Below are positions 48,481 through 60,900 of a DNA stretch of 64,000 nucleotides, piece after piece; the first letter of the stretch is position 1; every line of letters starts with the position of its first letter. The notes below the pieces were generated by a model. It worked only from the letters and a program-made list of their open reading frames with translations, was not told where the DNA came from and made no database searches. The translations under genes and the position numbers were made by a program. The DNA is taken from positions 1,123,075 to 1,187,074 of the forward strand of contig VZSE01002721.1 of assembly GCA_013398275.1 (NCBI GenBank), written 5' to 3'. Source of the DNA: Promerops cafer (Eukaryota; Chordata; Aves; Passeriformes; Nectariniidae).

Positions 48481-49600
48481 TCCTAATGCTCCCTAACATC
48501 TGATTTACTTTTTTAAGTGCTAGTGAGCACAGTGCTGCATTTTCATGCAGCTATTATATCTCCAAGATGTTGTGCACAAGTGATAACAAGCTGGTCCTTG
48601 GCATTTTACATTGAATTTCCAGATAATTTTCTCCCATGTGCATCACCTGGTGTTTATTTACATGGAGCTTCATCTACCATTTTACCATGTGGCCATGTAG
48701 TCTTGTAAAACCCTCTGCAACTGTTCACAGCCAGCCATCACCTTGCTATCCTGAATAATCTAAAAATGTCCCCAGTGTTATCTCACTACTAAGCTCTTTT
48801 ACAGATCCCATATAAATATTTTGATCAAGAGTTTTATCGCAGGTCTTCTGGAACTGCACTGATAACAACCTGCCATGAAAATAGACTGTGTTTTCTACTC
48901 TTTCCTCCCTATCTTCTAAGCAATTATTTATGCATACAAGGACTTTCTATGCCATGTTTTTTCAGTTTCTCTAGGAGTGACTCCTGTGGTCTCGTGGAAG
49001 ATTTTTAAGAATTCAATAGACTGAAACAATAGAATATCCCTACATGTTTGCTGAGCCCTTCAGAGAAATAACATTTCATAAATAAGATTTTAATAGAATT
49101 TCAACGATAGACCTCCCTTTACAAATATCATGTTGGCTTTTGTTCAGTACAGCATATTTACACATATTTATTAATTAATTGCCCTCATTATTGTTTCCAC
49201 TACCTTGCCCAAGCACAGATGTCAGGATCACTGGCCTGTAGTTCCCCTGAAATTCCCTTGAACAAAGTTTTCTTTTAGGTAGCACAATTAAAAAGTTGGT
49301 GTTAGTTTGCCAACTACCAGTCTTCAGCTACCAGGCTAGCTTTCAGTGTGCATTTAAACACTGCAGTTCAGTTATTTGATGCTTGGGTCCCTCCACAGCC
49401 ATTGGGTAAATACCATCTGGTCCTGACGACTTGGCATTGTTCATTGTGCATATGGAGCCCATACCCCTTTCCACCAGCACTTCACTTAGAGACAGGTCTT
49501 CTGATGAGTCCCTCATAAATTAAGATCCCATTGTGGGAACCTCCCCAGATCTTTCCACACGCTGTTTTTCAGATGAAGTCTTGCATTCCTGATCTTAAAT
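48481..49600 (-). mobile_element. Decayed CR1/L3-type LINE, antisense
   Basis: On the - strand this is an ancient CR1/L3-like retrotransposon fragment of about 1.1 kb. The clearest coding trace is at 49243-49229, where NYRPV is followed by ILTSVLG, the RT motif NYRPVSLTSV. About 100 bases further along, FVKGG matches the GFVKGRS-type motif. Further still, EKLKKHGI (about 48950-48975) matches the L-KL-KHGI segment after the FD-V motif. On the + strand, words such as 'ataccatctggtcctgac' (about 49410) and 'gatcactggcctgtagttcc' (about 49226) are typical of this family in amniotes. Frames are broken throughout. Confidence 0.8.
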
Positions 49601-52600
49601 AATATAGTACACTTGCGCAACACTTTTAATGACAAAGGGTCCTAAATTTTGTTTAAAAGTTTGCAAAACCATCATTTCCATTGTGGCTGAAAAGAAAGAA
49701 GGGGCGTAAAAATAATTTCCAAAGTCATCTACCTACCGAAAGAGCTGCTACAGTGAATCTAGATAGGGAAAAAATTTGGTATGTATGGTGATTTTATCTT
49801 AAATATATGTCATGGACCAAATACTGCCTGTATGGTATGCAGCCTGTGGGATCAGTCAGCCTAGTACACCAGGTTTTGAAACTGACAAAATCACTGTGAT
49901 TTAAAGGCTAGTATAAGTTTACTTATATGCTTTTATTTGCTCAAATTACACCCCTCCATGGATCTGGACTGTGACAACAACTAAACTGGTGCTCTTTCAT
50001 TAAAATGTCAAGAAAACCCTTCCCTCAAAAGAAAAACAAATTAAAAATAGGATTGTCAGCTTTACCAAATAAGTGTAAAAATTATCTTGTTTGGATCAGA
50101 CAGAAGGAAAGAAGGCAGTAAGTGTCAGACAACTCATGGCCACTTACGCAGAAGTTTCTGACTTGCTCATGGCAAGACAGCATGCAAAGAGTGTGAATCA
50201 TAAAAAAGATCTAACACAGTTTCTAAGCACAAAAACTCTTCAAATGTTTTTTATTGCTAAAACACATAAAGTCACAGAAAACAAGAGGATGCCTGCTAAG
50301 GAAGCAAGAAATTTATACCAAAATTCTACCATGCTCACTTCAGGAGGTGAATTGATGGTGAACCATTTATTCTTTTGAGGATTATGTTGTACTGAGTGGT
50401 TCATGAGCTTTTGTGTACATGCTGTAAGATTTGTGCACAAAGAAATGGTGAAAATGAGATGATGCGATTTCCCAAGATTCATTCAGAGCTAAAATCACAT
50501 AACTTTGTAGGACAAAAGCTTCTGTGTGTTGCCAACACCAAATGCGGCCAATCGTATTGCTTTTTTCAAAAAATATAAAAATCAAATCTGTGATAAAGAG
50601 AACAGATTTTAGTTTGTGGCCAATGACTCTCCGCCGTTGTAATGTCAAATGTTTCAAATAGCTGTTGCTCACTAAACAGTTAGGGGAAATAATCTGTTGT
50701 CTGCTGGACTGCTTTCAATGAGGCACTGAGACTGCATAAAAATATCCCATACAAGCAGAAAACATGCTAAGATCACAAAGGTCCTTGGCTTCATATCACT
50801 GTTTGCACTGATAATGCCTCTGATAACTCTGCGAGATACCTCTCTAGCTATCAAGTAATGAAAAATGAAAAGGATTATTGACTTGCAGAGAGCTGGTGAG
50901 CTTATGTGCTGCAAAATACAGTAATGGATCGTTTAGATAAGTTACTATTTGGTCTGGAAAATTGTGAAACGTAGTATTTCAACACTTTTCCCCTCCTGCC
51001 AAAAGAACTTCAGAATCACAGAAGACAGTTTATTTCAAACATATGGAAAAGATGAGGAATGTTCTCTCAGAGATAACCATCTTTATAACCTGAAGTTGAA
51101 AGGATCTTCTTTTCCAGCTATTGGACACTGCTTTTGTATATTAGGTGAGCATTTCCCACTTGCACTTTTAAATATTTGGAGGGAATGGAGAGATATTTAA
51201 GTGACTGAATACTTCTTCCATGTCTCAGGCAAAACAGTCTTAATGCTTTTATGATAGGCTTAAAACTGGAACAATCTGATTTTGGATGTGCTAAAGTTTA
51301 TGGCATAGAACTACAGGGCAAACTGCAACAACTGATGGCAAATTATTTGATCATAAATATAACCCTCATCTGATATCATAGCAAAGGAGGAAATACAGAA
51401 AAAAAATTTGCCTGACTTTACCCTCCACCTTCAAGAAATTGCTGTATCTTGATCTAGACTTGATTCTTTGGAAATGGTACCTATTTTTCAGGAAACAGCA
51501 GGCTTTGATAAAGGGATAATACTTAACAAGAGGCTGGGTACTGACTATTTTTACGAGAAATACTTTGTACTGAGACATTCACAAGTATGTGTGCACATAC
51601 TCCAGAAAATTGTGCATAAAGAAATGGTGAAATGTTCAAGTTTCACTTACTACTACTCAGTTTCTTAAAACTTACATTTTGTTACACTATTCCCACCTCA
51701 AATTCAACAGTGACAAGAAATTTTTTCTCTGTCAACGGACTAGGAGAGAGCCTCTTGAATATGTGCTCTTAGCCAAAATTGAAGGTTAAAATTATTACAG
51801 TTGTATAGATAAAGAATTTTTCTGATTGATTTAGATTTTAACTAATAACTAAGCTATATGGAACATTTTAAAAATATTTAACAGCATTTTAAATAACATA
51901 TTACATCTTTATGATGACCGTGATGAATCATTGTGCGGTGCACTACCCTGTTGCTATTTGCCTCAGCTATAAATACAGGTAGAGCTACCTGGAGTTCCAT
52001 GGAGACTGCAAAAAACATCCTGCAAAGGTGAATAAAGGCAGTTTTTCCACCTGGAGGTCAATGACTCTGCAAGCTGACTGCTAGCAATACCCAACTGAGG
52101 TGTCGTAAAACTTGGCTGGTGACATTAGTGTGACCTGGTGCCAGAAATACACCTGGCACCAAGGTGCTCTGTGGAAGTGTCCCCAGGGGCCGTGCCCACA
52201 CAGCACAAAGGCTCTAATGTCTTTCCAGTGAAACGTCCTGGTTGGACACACCAGGTGTGGGGAGCAGGGCATGCATCCACAAAGCACCCAGTGGCGTTAG
52301 CTAAGCAAGGGCACAGGTGCTCCATCGGGCCTAGTCTGAGCATCTGTAAGGTCTGGCAGTGCACTGCCCCATGCCACAGTGCTTCAGCTTCTTCTTGTTC
52401 ACAAAGAGCTGCAGACCCCTACAGTGCTATAGAAATAATGTGCATTTTAACTTGCCAAGGACAAATCAAGTGATTTAATTTCGCACTCTAACATAAGATA
52501 AGAAAATAAACATGAGCTGCTGGGGAGTTCAGTAAACTTGCTCATGAACTGGATGGGTGGAGTGGAGGAGGGGCAGCAGTATGTGAAAAACTTCCATTCA

Positions 52601-53199
52601 GTGAGAATTGGATAGAACAGCAAATAAAAAGTTACACTGCACATGAAAAGTCCTGGAAACAATTCTGAAAATACCCAGGTATCACTGTAAAAACTAGGAA
52701 TATGTCCTGATACACAAAACTGTATTTTTTCCAAAAAGCTCCAGCTATCAAACTACAATAATGCTCATTCCTACTTTCACTCCATCTTCATTCTCCCCTA
52801 GCATTTTTTTTTTATTAAGCCCAATGCTGAGAAGAAATCTGGTTGACAACACTGTGGCAGTGATAGGTTTTAAAAGGAATTGCAGGTTTTTATGCTTTTA
52901 CAGGGATTATGATGCAAGAGCACAGGCTGGGTCACAACATATTAGAAAGACATTTATTGTGTTGGCAAGCTTTCCCTCTTTTTTTGGCAATTCACAAGAG
53001 CTATAGAACTCCTCAAGAGAGACAAGACTTTTTTTTTCCCAATCTTGATTCTTCTCAATATTTCAAGAACTCAGAATCACCTGGGGAGCTCTTCAGCAAC
53101 CATATCTATAACACCCACTCCTCTGGCTCAAAGGGCCATGAACTGCATCTCCAGCAAGTGAGCCAGCCAGATCTGAGGGAGAAGGAGACTTCAAAACAT
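49601..53199. other. Unique non-coding sequence
   Basis: No gene is recognised. Two stretches, 50410-50455 and 51583-51631, share a diverged word set around 'gtgcayaaagaaatggtgaaa', suggesting two remnants of one unknown old repeat. Otherwise there is nothing I can name. Confidence 0.45.
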
Positions 53200-53883
53200 G
53201 GAACCATAAAACACCTTGGGTTGGAAGGGACTTTCAGGTATTATCTAGTCCAACTCCTCTGCCATGGGCCAGGACCATCTTTCACTGGATCCAGTTGCTC
53301 AAAGCCCCATTAAACCTGAGTTTGAATGGTGATGGGACATCCACAGCTTCTCTGGAAGACACATTCCAGTGCCTCAGCACTCTCATCATAAAAAGTCTCT
53401 TCCTTATATCCAATCTAAACCTACCATCTTTCAGTGTAAAACTGTTGCCCCTAGTCCTGTTACTAAGGGCTCTGATAACTAGTTTGTCTCCCTCTTTCTT
53501 ACAAACCCTCTTTAAGTACTGGAGGGCTGCTCTAAGGTCTCACCAAAGCCTTCTCCTCTCCAGGGGAACAACGCTACTGTCTCAGCCCCTCTTCACAGGA
53601 GAGGTGCTCCCTCTCTCTGATCATCTTCATTGTCCTCCTCTGAACCCACCCAAAAGATCCGTGTCTTTCCTGTACCATGGGCCCCAGAGCTGGATGCAGC
53701 ACTCCAGCTGGGGTCTCACCAGAGCAGAGCAGAGGGGCAGATTCACCTGCCTTGGCCTGCTGGCCATGCTGCTTTTGTGCAGCCCAGGATGTGGTTGCCA
53801 TGCTGGGTTCTGAGTGCATATTGCTAGCTTGTATCCAGTGTTTCATCCACCAGCATCCCCAGGGCTGCTCTCAAATCAATTTT
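53200..53883 (-). mobile_element. CR1 LINE 3' portion, antisense, about 680 bp
   Basis: The 3' end lies at the left: 'accataaaacaccttgggttggaagggac' and 'tagtccaactcctctgccatgg' (53203-53270) are the reverse complement of the CR1 3' end. The body continues through 'gtgtaaaactgttgcccct' and 'gggccccagagctggatgcagc' to about 53883, which is antisense 3' UTR and the C-terminal part of ORF2. It is better preserved than the relics at 38 and 48 kb, so it is younger. Open frames on the + strand inside it (for example 53295-53813) are antisense artefacts. A 4-bp microsatellite begins directly at its truncated 5' side. Confidence 0.93.
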
Positions 53884-53885
53884 CT

Positions 53886-53936
53886 AATGAATGAATGAAT
53901 GAATCAATCAATCAATCAATCGATCAATCAATCAAC
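53886..53936. repeat. (AATG)n/(AATC)n microsatellite
   Basis: AATG units change to AATC units, with a single CGATC variant. It abuts the truncated end of the CR1 copy, so insertion and repeat growth may be linked, but this is not shown. Confidence 0.95.
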
Positions 53937-56072
53937 CTTTTAATCAATGAATACTTGCTACTACCTAAATGCTTTTCTTCTCAGAACAAAGTTCCTGTGT
54001 AAGACATCCAGCTGTGGCACTCTAAGTGTAGTTCCAATTTTGCTTAACTAACAGCTGCTAGTCAGAGCAAAGGTATATCCCTTGTTTTTTGTTCATACTG
54101 CTCACAAGTAACTCTGTGTCACTCAGTGGACCCGGGGGACCACAGTGTCAGCGGAACAGGAGGATCAGCATCAGCCCCTTTGACTTCCGTCATAGCACTT
54201 CTGAAGTAACTTGCTGGGCTCTCAGAGGCAAACCTGGTGTTCTGGTATCTGGTACAAGTAATGATTAAACAACGAGCCTGTTTCACTGTGAGCAGGCCAA
54301 AAATGATGCATGGTTTGGATTGCTTCAGGACTGTGGTGCTCATCAAACGAAACAGGCATCCAGAGCCTCCATTTTCTTGCGCATTTCAGGAACATGGTGG
54401 CATGATCAAAAGACCAAGACTTCCAGAAACAGGAAGCAGTGATCTGTTAACTAATAAGTTCTGGGGGCAGCTAAAAGTGTGAGGATGTAAATTCCTCTGG
54501 AAGTGCCTTTTCATGACACTGCAGAATCATCTGATCCTATCTTTGGGTGTCTGCAGCATGAGTGCTGTTCAGGAAGCAAGAGCAATCTTTAAAAGCCTCT
54601 TCTGAATGTTCCTGTAGTACAGGGTCCAGAAGAAACTAGGGCATGAACATAAAGGTTTTGTTTTCTTGGAGCAACCATTCTGAGAAAAGCAACAATGTTA
54701 TTAATTGGGGCTGTATTTGATCATATTATTGTGTGAACTTTCATTAGTTCTGATTCCAGGGGGCGATGCGTAACTGTAAATTTTTACAACTGGACCAGAT
54801 TTGCAATTTGGGAAACAGATGCTTGAAAATAATTTCTCTAACCACACAAAAAAAGGGCAAAAGGAGAAAGGAGTTCATTGCCTATCTTGCTTTTCAGATT
54901 TTCTATGCATTTTTTAGCAGATAAATAAATGCATCTAAAGGATGCAGAAGTGCATCATTACAAAAGGGCATAATCACAGTGCTACCTGCCTTGGCCATTG
55001 GGTATAAATCATACAAATTTCTAGTAACTAGAAAAAGTGTTTTCCTCCTCCTCCGGGTAGTGACAAAGCAGAAGTTGTCCCTCAGTTTTTAAGAGAATGG
55101 TACACATTCCCCATAACACTAAACTTCGTTTTCACATTTCTTTCATTTGGTATGAGTCCCCACCTAAGAGTCTCACAGAAGATGACTGATTTAAGGCAGC
55201 TTGAAAACATGCATAAGAGGTAGCTCTAGACTATATAGCACAGGGACACTGACCTCCCAAATTAACTCTTCAACCCCAGTTCAAAAGCTTGGTGACACCA
55301 CCAAGCACAACCAGGCAGAACTGTGGGAGATATGCACAGCTGGCTGCATTTGCTGCTCAGTATATTTTTTAGGACCAGACTGATTTTGGCTGAGAAAATG
55401 CAGGTCTGACTTAAGGCTCTTGCAAAAGGCAGCACCAGAGTACCACAGTCCCTCCAAGTGATATGCCAGACCAGTTACTTGTTCAGTATGACTCAGAAAA
55501 AAAGTCACCTCCTGAGTAATCAACCCCACATCCTGAGGGATGTAATTGTATAAATCCTTTGAGATTTCCCAGGAGCTTTTTTTCTCACCTTTCAGGTGTG
55601 AGATGTCCCAACCTGAAGAATGGTGTATCTGGGCCTGGTGGCAGGTGGCCTGCAGGCAAGGGGATGAAGATTGGCAAGAGCACAAGGACTTGGACATATC
55701 CTGTACCAGCATCCACAGGCTATGACATCTTCTGCCTTGCCCTCAGCCTGGGCAGCAAATCCCATTTCCTCAGTGGGAGCCCAGTGGTGAGTCAGGAGAG
55801 GCAGGTGGAGTGACTGAAATCTCCTATCGATGGGATTGCAGATGCTTGAAGGAGAACATAAAGTTTCTTTATGCTTTAGTAAGTCATGAGGTATCAGAGC
55901 TGGCATGCTCTGAAGTTGGGATATTTATCTGTGAAAGAGGTGAGACCCAGCGTGAGCTTGGGGGAAAGGAGGTCTGAGGAGACACAATTTGCTACAGGGA
56001 TGGGATGACTATTGGCACCTTCCTCTTAGCTGGATTAGCTTCCTTGCCCTTCCTGGCTTTTTGTGCCGTGGG
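53937..56072. other. Unique non-coding sequence
   Basis: No gene is recognised. CCAGGGGGCGATG near 54757-54769 resembles the right half of a CTCF site but fails the left half. A 143-codon - strand open frame (55712-55281) has no domain. Confidence 0.5.
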
Positions 56073-56124
56073 TTGTTTTGTTTTGTTTTGTTTTGGGGTT
56101 TTGGGGGTTTGGGGGTTTTTTTGG
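56073..56124. repeat. (TTTTG)n plus G-run low-complexity tract
   Basis: TTTTG units lead into three G runs of 4-5 separated by T runs, then a GG. It is close to, but short of, the four-run G-quadruplex rule. It sits about 100 bp before a CR1 copy. Confidence 0.9.
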
Positions 56125-56224
56125 TAGATAAAAAGAGCAGGTGTCACTGTCACCTTCAGGCCAAACCACTACTTCAGCTAAGGGAAACAATAGTAGAATG
56201 GCATTTCATTGTGGTTTTCAACAT

Positions 56225-56556
56225 CCTCGCGAGGGGAAGCGGAGGGACAGGTACCGACCTCTTCGCTCTCACGACCAGTGACAGATCTCAAGGAAATGGA
56301 AAGCAGCTGAGTCGGGGAGGTTTAGGTTGGATATCAGGAAAAGGTTCTTCACCCAGATGGTAGCTGAGCACTGAACAGGCTCCCCAGAGAAGTGGTCACA
56401 GCACCAAAACTGACAGCGTCCAAGAAGCATTTGGACAACACTCTCAGGCACATAGGGAGATTTTTGGGGTGTCCTGTGCAGGGACTGCTGTTGGACTCTA
56501 TAATCCTGATGGGTACCTTCCAGCTCAGCATATTCTATGATTCTATAATTCCATGA
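56225..56556 (+). mobile_element. CR1 LINE 3' end, sense, about 330 bp
   Basis: The segment opens with 'gaggggaagcggagggacagg' and carries 'ggtttaggttggatatcagg', 'aaaaggttcttcacccagatgg' and 'catttggacaacactctcagg', then 'ctatgattctataattccatgata' at the end. This is the CR1 3' end with good preservation, so it is among the younger insertions here. The copy is 5'-truncated; its coding part is limited to the last stretch of ORF2 at most. Confidence 0.95.
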
Positions 56557-56985
56557 TAATAAACAGGTTCTTCATTTTTATCTTTCAGAATACAGCAGCT
56601 TTTTTTTTATATCTTTATATGGAAAAACTATAATGTAATGGAAAAAACCCTAAATTATTAAAGAAATATGCCATAAACAGTTTGCAGCCTGGTCCAGCAG
56701 TATGAATTAAAGACCTTATATAAAAGAAAACAATCTTGGCTACGTAGAAAGAATAGAAAAGATGAAATCATCTCTCTAAAATCTTTAACTACACATTTGT
56801 TATATGGTCTGTTAATTGGGGATTTTCAAGATTTTTTAGCTCCCAACAGTTTCTGCAGTCAGAATTAAGTTCTATTTTAAGAAATAATTAACTATGAGAC
56901 AACCGTAAAACTGATGTATTTCCTTGTTCAGTACACAAATAGAGGTATTCAATTATCAAAACATAAGATGAATTTATTTTCCTGT
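56557..56985. other. AT-rich unique sequence
   Basis: The sequence is AT-rich with no gene or named repeat. It leads into the inverted-repeat element at 56986. Confidence 0.5.
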
Positions 56986-57094
56986 GGACATTTTAGATGG
57001 TAACATAATTATCATTATATTTTTTAATTGTATGAATAAATACAATAAATGGTACCATCTAAATGGTACCATTATGGTACCATCTAAAATGTCC
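56986..57094. repeat. 109-bp inverted-repeat element (possible MITE or hairpin)
   Basis: The left arm (56986-57009, beginning GGACATTTTAGATGGTA) and the right arm (57071-57094, read in reverse complement) match at 23 of 24 bases, the first 17 perfectly. Inside, ATTGTAT (57027-57033) and ATACAAT (57040-57046) form a second perfect 7-bp stem with a 6-base loop. The right half also holds three GGTACC words. A terminal inverted repeat around a short AT-rich middle suits a miniature DNA transposon. No target-site duplication is obvious, and a long imperfect hairpin RNA is an alternative. Confidence 0.7.
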
Positions 57095-57848
57095 TAAGAC
57101 TGAAACCCTCTCATCACCACTACTGCTGTTTTACTAAGTCTCTGTGTTCTTTTCAGAGGAGAGGATGAACTGGCTATGTGAGGAACACTAAGGCAGCACA
57201 AAAAGATAAGAAAGATATCTGAGGGAAAGGAGACAGGACGATACCCAAGCAATATTACAGGTTTGGTGCTGTCTGTACATTTTGTCATAGTTTCTCCCTC
57301 TGCAGAGCAATACCTGCCCTCACTGACCACAAGAGACATTACTCAGGAGGATTAGAGATGACGAGTACATGAGCAGTTCCCTTTCTCTCAGGGATGCTGC
57401 TCTGACAGCTCTCCCTCCCATTTCAGCCTCACTGCCAGCAGCATTTCCATGAGAAAATGCTAGTTTGGCCAACTGCATCAATTCCACCAGAAACACTGAG
57501 AGAAGCCACGGTGGGTGTCCAGCCCCTCCTGCTTGCAGCCTGCCTGCCTCCCTACAGTCCCAGTGCCAGACCACTTCCTTGACTCCACAGTGCTTTTAAA
57601 TTTCGGTTTCTCTTGAAATGCTGGGTTACTGAGTTAAAATTTAAAAAGGAACCTTTCTCCTGCATTATTATTTCTAACTATTGCATTTGGGGTGTTTAAT
57701 TATTTAGAAGAGCAAGACCTGAGCTGGACTAAAAGTATCAGTACCCATAGACACTTGGCAAACAACAAGAATTTCAATATTGTCACAGCGGTAAGACCAG
57801 TGATAATTCTTTAAATCACCAGTTGACTGTTACTTGAAAACTGCTGTA
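57095..57848. other. Unique non-coding sequence
   Basis: No gene is recognised. Two open frames of about 80 codons on the - strand have no domain. Confidence 0.5.
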
Positions 57849-57900
57849 TCATAGAATCCTTTAGGCTGAAAAGATCTGTTAGATCATTGAGTCCATAGGT
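57849..57900 (-). mobile_element. CR1 LINE 3' tip, antisense fragment
   Basis: 'atcatagaatcctttaggctg' followed by 'agatcattgagtccata' is the reverse complement of the last 50 bases of an avian CR1, as in 'tcatagaatcgtttaggttgg' then 'agatcatcgagtcc'. Only the extreme 3' end is recognisable. The rest was never inserted or has decayed. Confidence 0.75.
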
Positions 57901-60900
57901 ACACAACAAGATGTTCAACAAGCTGCATATTAAAAAAAACCATGCTGTTTATTGTAAGAGAAATTAATCTATTCAGATTTACTGTAATGATTCACCTGTG
58001 AATCTGCTTCCAAATTAAACTTACTAAATTGAAAATTGAGTTCTTCCCCACTTGCACTATGGATTATTTTTTCTTAATTCCATTGGCTGTTACGTTATAG
58101 TCTCAAACAGCATCTCCCAACTGCCTCACTGAGACTAACTGAATTTATTATATAATCTCATCTCCCTTTCCAAAAAAATTCAAGATCCGTCTCAAAGAGC
58201 AGTCCTCTGAACTTGGCAGACACTCGTGTGGGAAAGTCTTTAAACAAAAACAAAATTGTTTATGTGCTGGGAGAAGGAGCTCCGCAAGAAGATATCGTGC
58301 GCCGTGAGCCAACACTGCCCTCAGCAGCGGAGCTGGGGTGGCTCCCACAGTGCAGTGTGGAGCTGCTGCAGCCCCTCCACCAGCTGCCCCCTCCACAGCC
58401 ACCCCCTAGCTCCTGTTGGGCACATGGGGACTGCTTTTGCATCAGGGAAGAGACAGACTGAGCAAAACAGGCAGCCAAGAATGCCTGAAGGGTGAAATGG
58501 TTTCACACAAAGTCGCTTTGAATTTGTGGACTTCGAGGACATTTGTATTAAGACTTGTGTTTTTCCTCAGAAATTATTTAAATTTGTAGGAGCATTGGCT
58601 TCCCACGAGGTTTAATCACAAACCTTGGGAAATTTCTTACTTGCAATCTAATCCCAGTTCTGACAAGACACACAGTCAAATTTTCTGGATGGAAAAAAGC
58701 CTATACTTACTCAGGGTGCCAGCACAAGAAGAATCTCCCAGTCAATTCCCACAAAAGTGGTGTTTAAGGACTTTCAAAGTGTGTTTGTATGATCTACTAC
58801 ACTCAATTAGTTCATCCTAGAGATTTAGATTATAGGTATTTTCCCAAATATGCACATTATTACCTCTTCTGGAGAGAAAATGAAAGAAGTGTGCCCTTGT
58901 GATATGGCTAAGAAAAGATGACCATGTCCTGTGCTAGCAGGTGAACCTTTTGTACTGAAACCACAATCACCAGGTACCTGTTCTTGAGTTGTGGCACAGA
59001 CCACCAACACAGGAACCATGCACATACGTGATCAGTGAGGCAAACAGAAGGGCTGCCCCAGGTAGTTTTGCTTACTTGAAACAGAGGAATAGGGTTAGCA
59101 GGCAGTGAGGGATTAGACACATCAGGCTCTTGCACACAGGTGTCAAAAGGCACTGCAGTTTCAGCACTATGCAGGTATCTCAAGTATACAGATGCCACAG
59201 CAGTCACAGCTGTGACTGCAGGGTACAGATCTCCTCTGTCCCACAGGTTAGGTTTCCAAGCTGGTTCACAGCAGTAGAGGCATAACTTCTGAATGATGTG
59301 ATAGCAAGAAGTTTGTATGAGGAAGAATTCCAAGAATCTAAACCTGAATGGTCTAAACAGTCAAAATTTTTATCCCAAGGGACAACAGCTGAATGTTTTC
59401 CAAAGAAGCCATATCTTCTTTGATTAAATTTTGCTCCAGTCTTGATTGGTCTTCAGTCGTGAGAGAAGCTGATCTCCTCAAAATGCTGTGCCATCTTGAA
59501 GCATGGGTTTGTCTGGCAAAGGACCTGCATGTGTCTGGTCCTTCAAGGTTTTGGCATTCAGCCAGCCCATGAACATTTCGGTGAAAAAACATGGAACTTT
59601 ATTGTGAGCAAAATACAGGTGTCCCCAAATTTAGCTATCCATTAACACATTTGTCATGGAGCTTTATAAGGAATCCAATTCAACTGCAAAGGCAGTTCCC
59701 TAAATATGAATCAAATCTATCAGAAACAAAAGTGGAGCTGATAAGCAGTGGAAGGTATGAAAAAAGAGAAAGCACTTGCCTGGAAAAAAAAAAGCAGTGT
59801 CCAAGAAAGTCAGTTTTATCTGTTGTCCAAACAACCATAAGTTCAGATGCTCTGAACATGACACAGAGGAGTGACACAGCCAGGCTGCCTTGACAGAAAC
59901 TCAAAATATCCAGTTTTCCAAGCCTCTCACAATCATCACTAGTCCCACACCAATACTCTCCAGATTGCCCCTGTATGAGCGCTCCAGAGCCATAATCTCA
60001 CAGGCAGCCAACACCTGTGTGTGCTAAGATCCATTGGACAGCATCACCTGAGGGTGGTATCTCTGCAAGGAAGGAGATATCTTAATCAGTGAATGAATAA
60101 AGTTGATGTTTGAGACTGCCACAGAAAAAAGGCCCAGAGGCACCTTGTGCATTGAGTTGACTAACATACAGAACCTGGAAATTAAGGGATTGGATGGAAA
60201 TCACAGAGCACCTTGAAGTCACTGGTTTTGTGGAGAGCTGTGCCAAAGGCTGTGGCATTATGGAGCCCTTATCCCAAGGTGTTGCCTTACACTGTGATGC
60301 ATGTTTGGGTTGTGCTCAAGGCAGAATAAAACGGAGCCTAGTTTCCCACCAGATACCCTTGCTTACCTTCCCTTGCCTGTTTAACACCCTGACCTGTGGG
60401 TTTCAGTGCAGGCACACTCCCAGCACACTTCACAGCTATGGGACAAGCATGGCTGGGACCATGGGCTGCGCCAAGTACAGAAGGAGAAAAAAGTTCCTTT
60501 CCCGTGGAGTGAGGGGAAACCCAGCAAAGGGATTACGAGGGTGTGAGTCACCATGTGCCTTCTGCATGACTCTGGGGACAAGGCGGCCTCTTGTTCCGGG
60601 GCTGGGGCAAAGTCACAGCTTCGCCTGTTATTATTGTTAGTCACAATCCCAGCTATACAAAGTCCAGCAGAAACCACACTTGCAAATGCCTCAACCTGAA
60701 ATGTAAAATAAACACTAGAAAATAGCTGCTACTTGCTTTCTCTAAGCATACCCTTGAGGCCCGATCTGCTTCCACTGAAGTCAAGTCCAGTTTTGCAATC
60801 AGCAGCAGGGGCAGAGAGATCCAGCCCTTCATTTGGAAATATGTTAATAATCAAATTGCAGTTTTAATTTGTCACCAAGGCAGGGGTGTGATAAGACATT

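Noticed and set aside
53295..53813. 172-codon open frame on + strand
   Set aside because: It runs antisense through a CR1 3' portion and is not a gene.
54757..54769. CTCF-like word CCAGGGGGCGATG
   Set aside because: The left third of the core pattern does not match.
60194..60640. 148-codon, Cys-rich open frame on + strand
   Set aside because: Cysteines show no regular spacing of a known domain, there is no splice support, and the opposite strand is also open.
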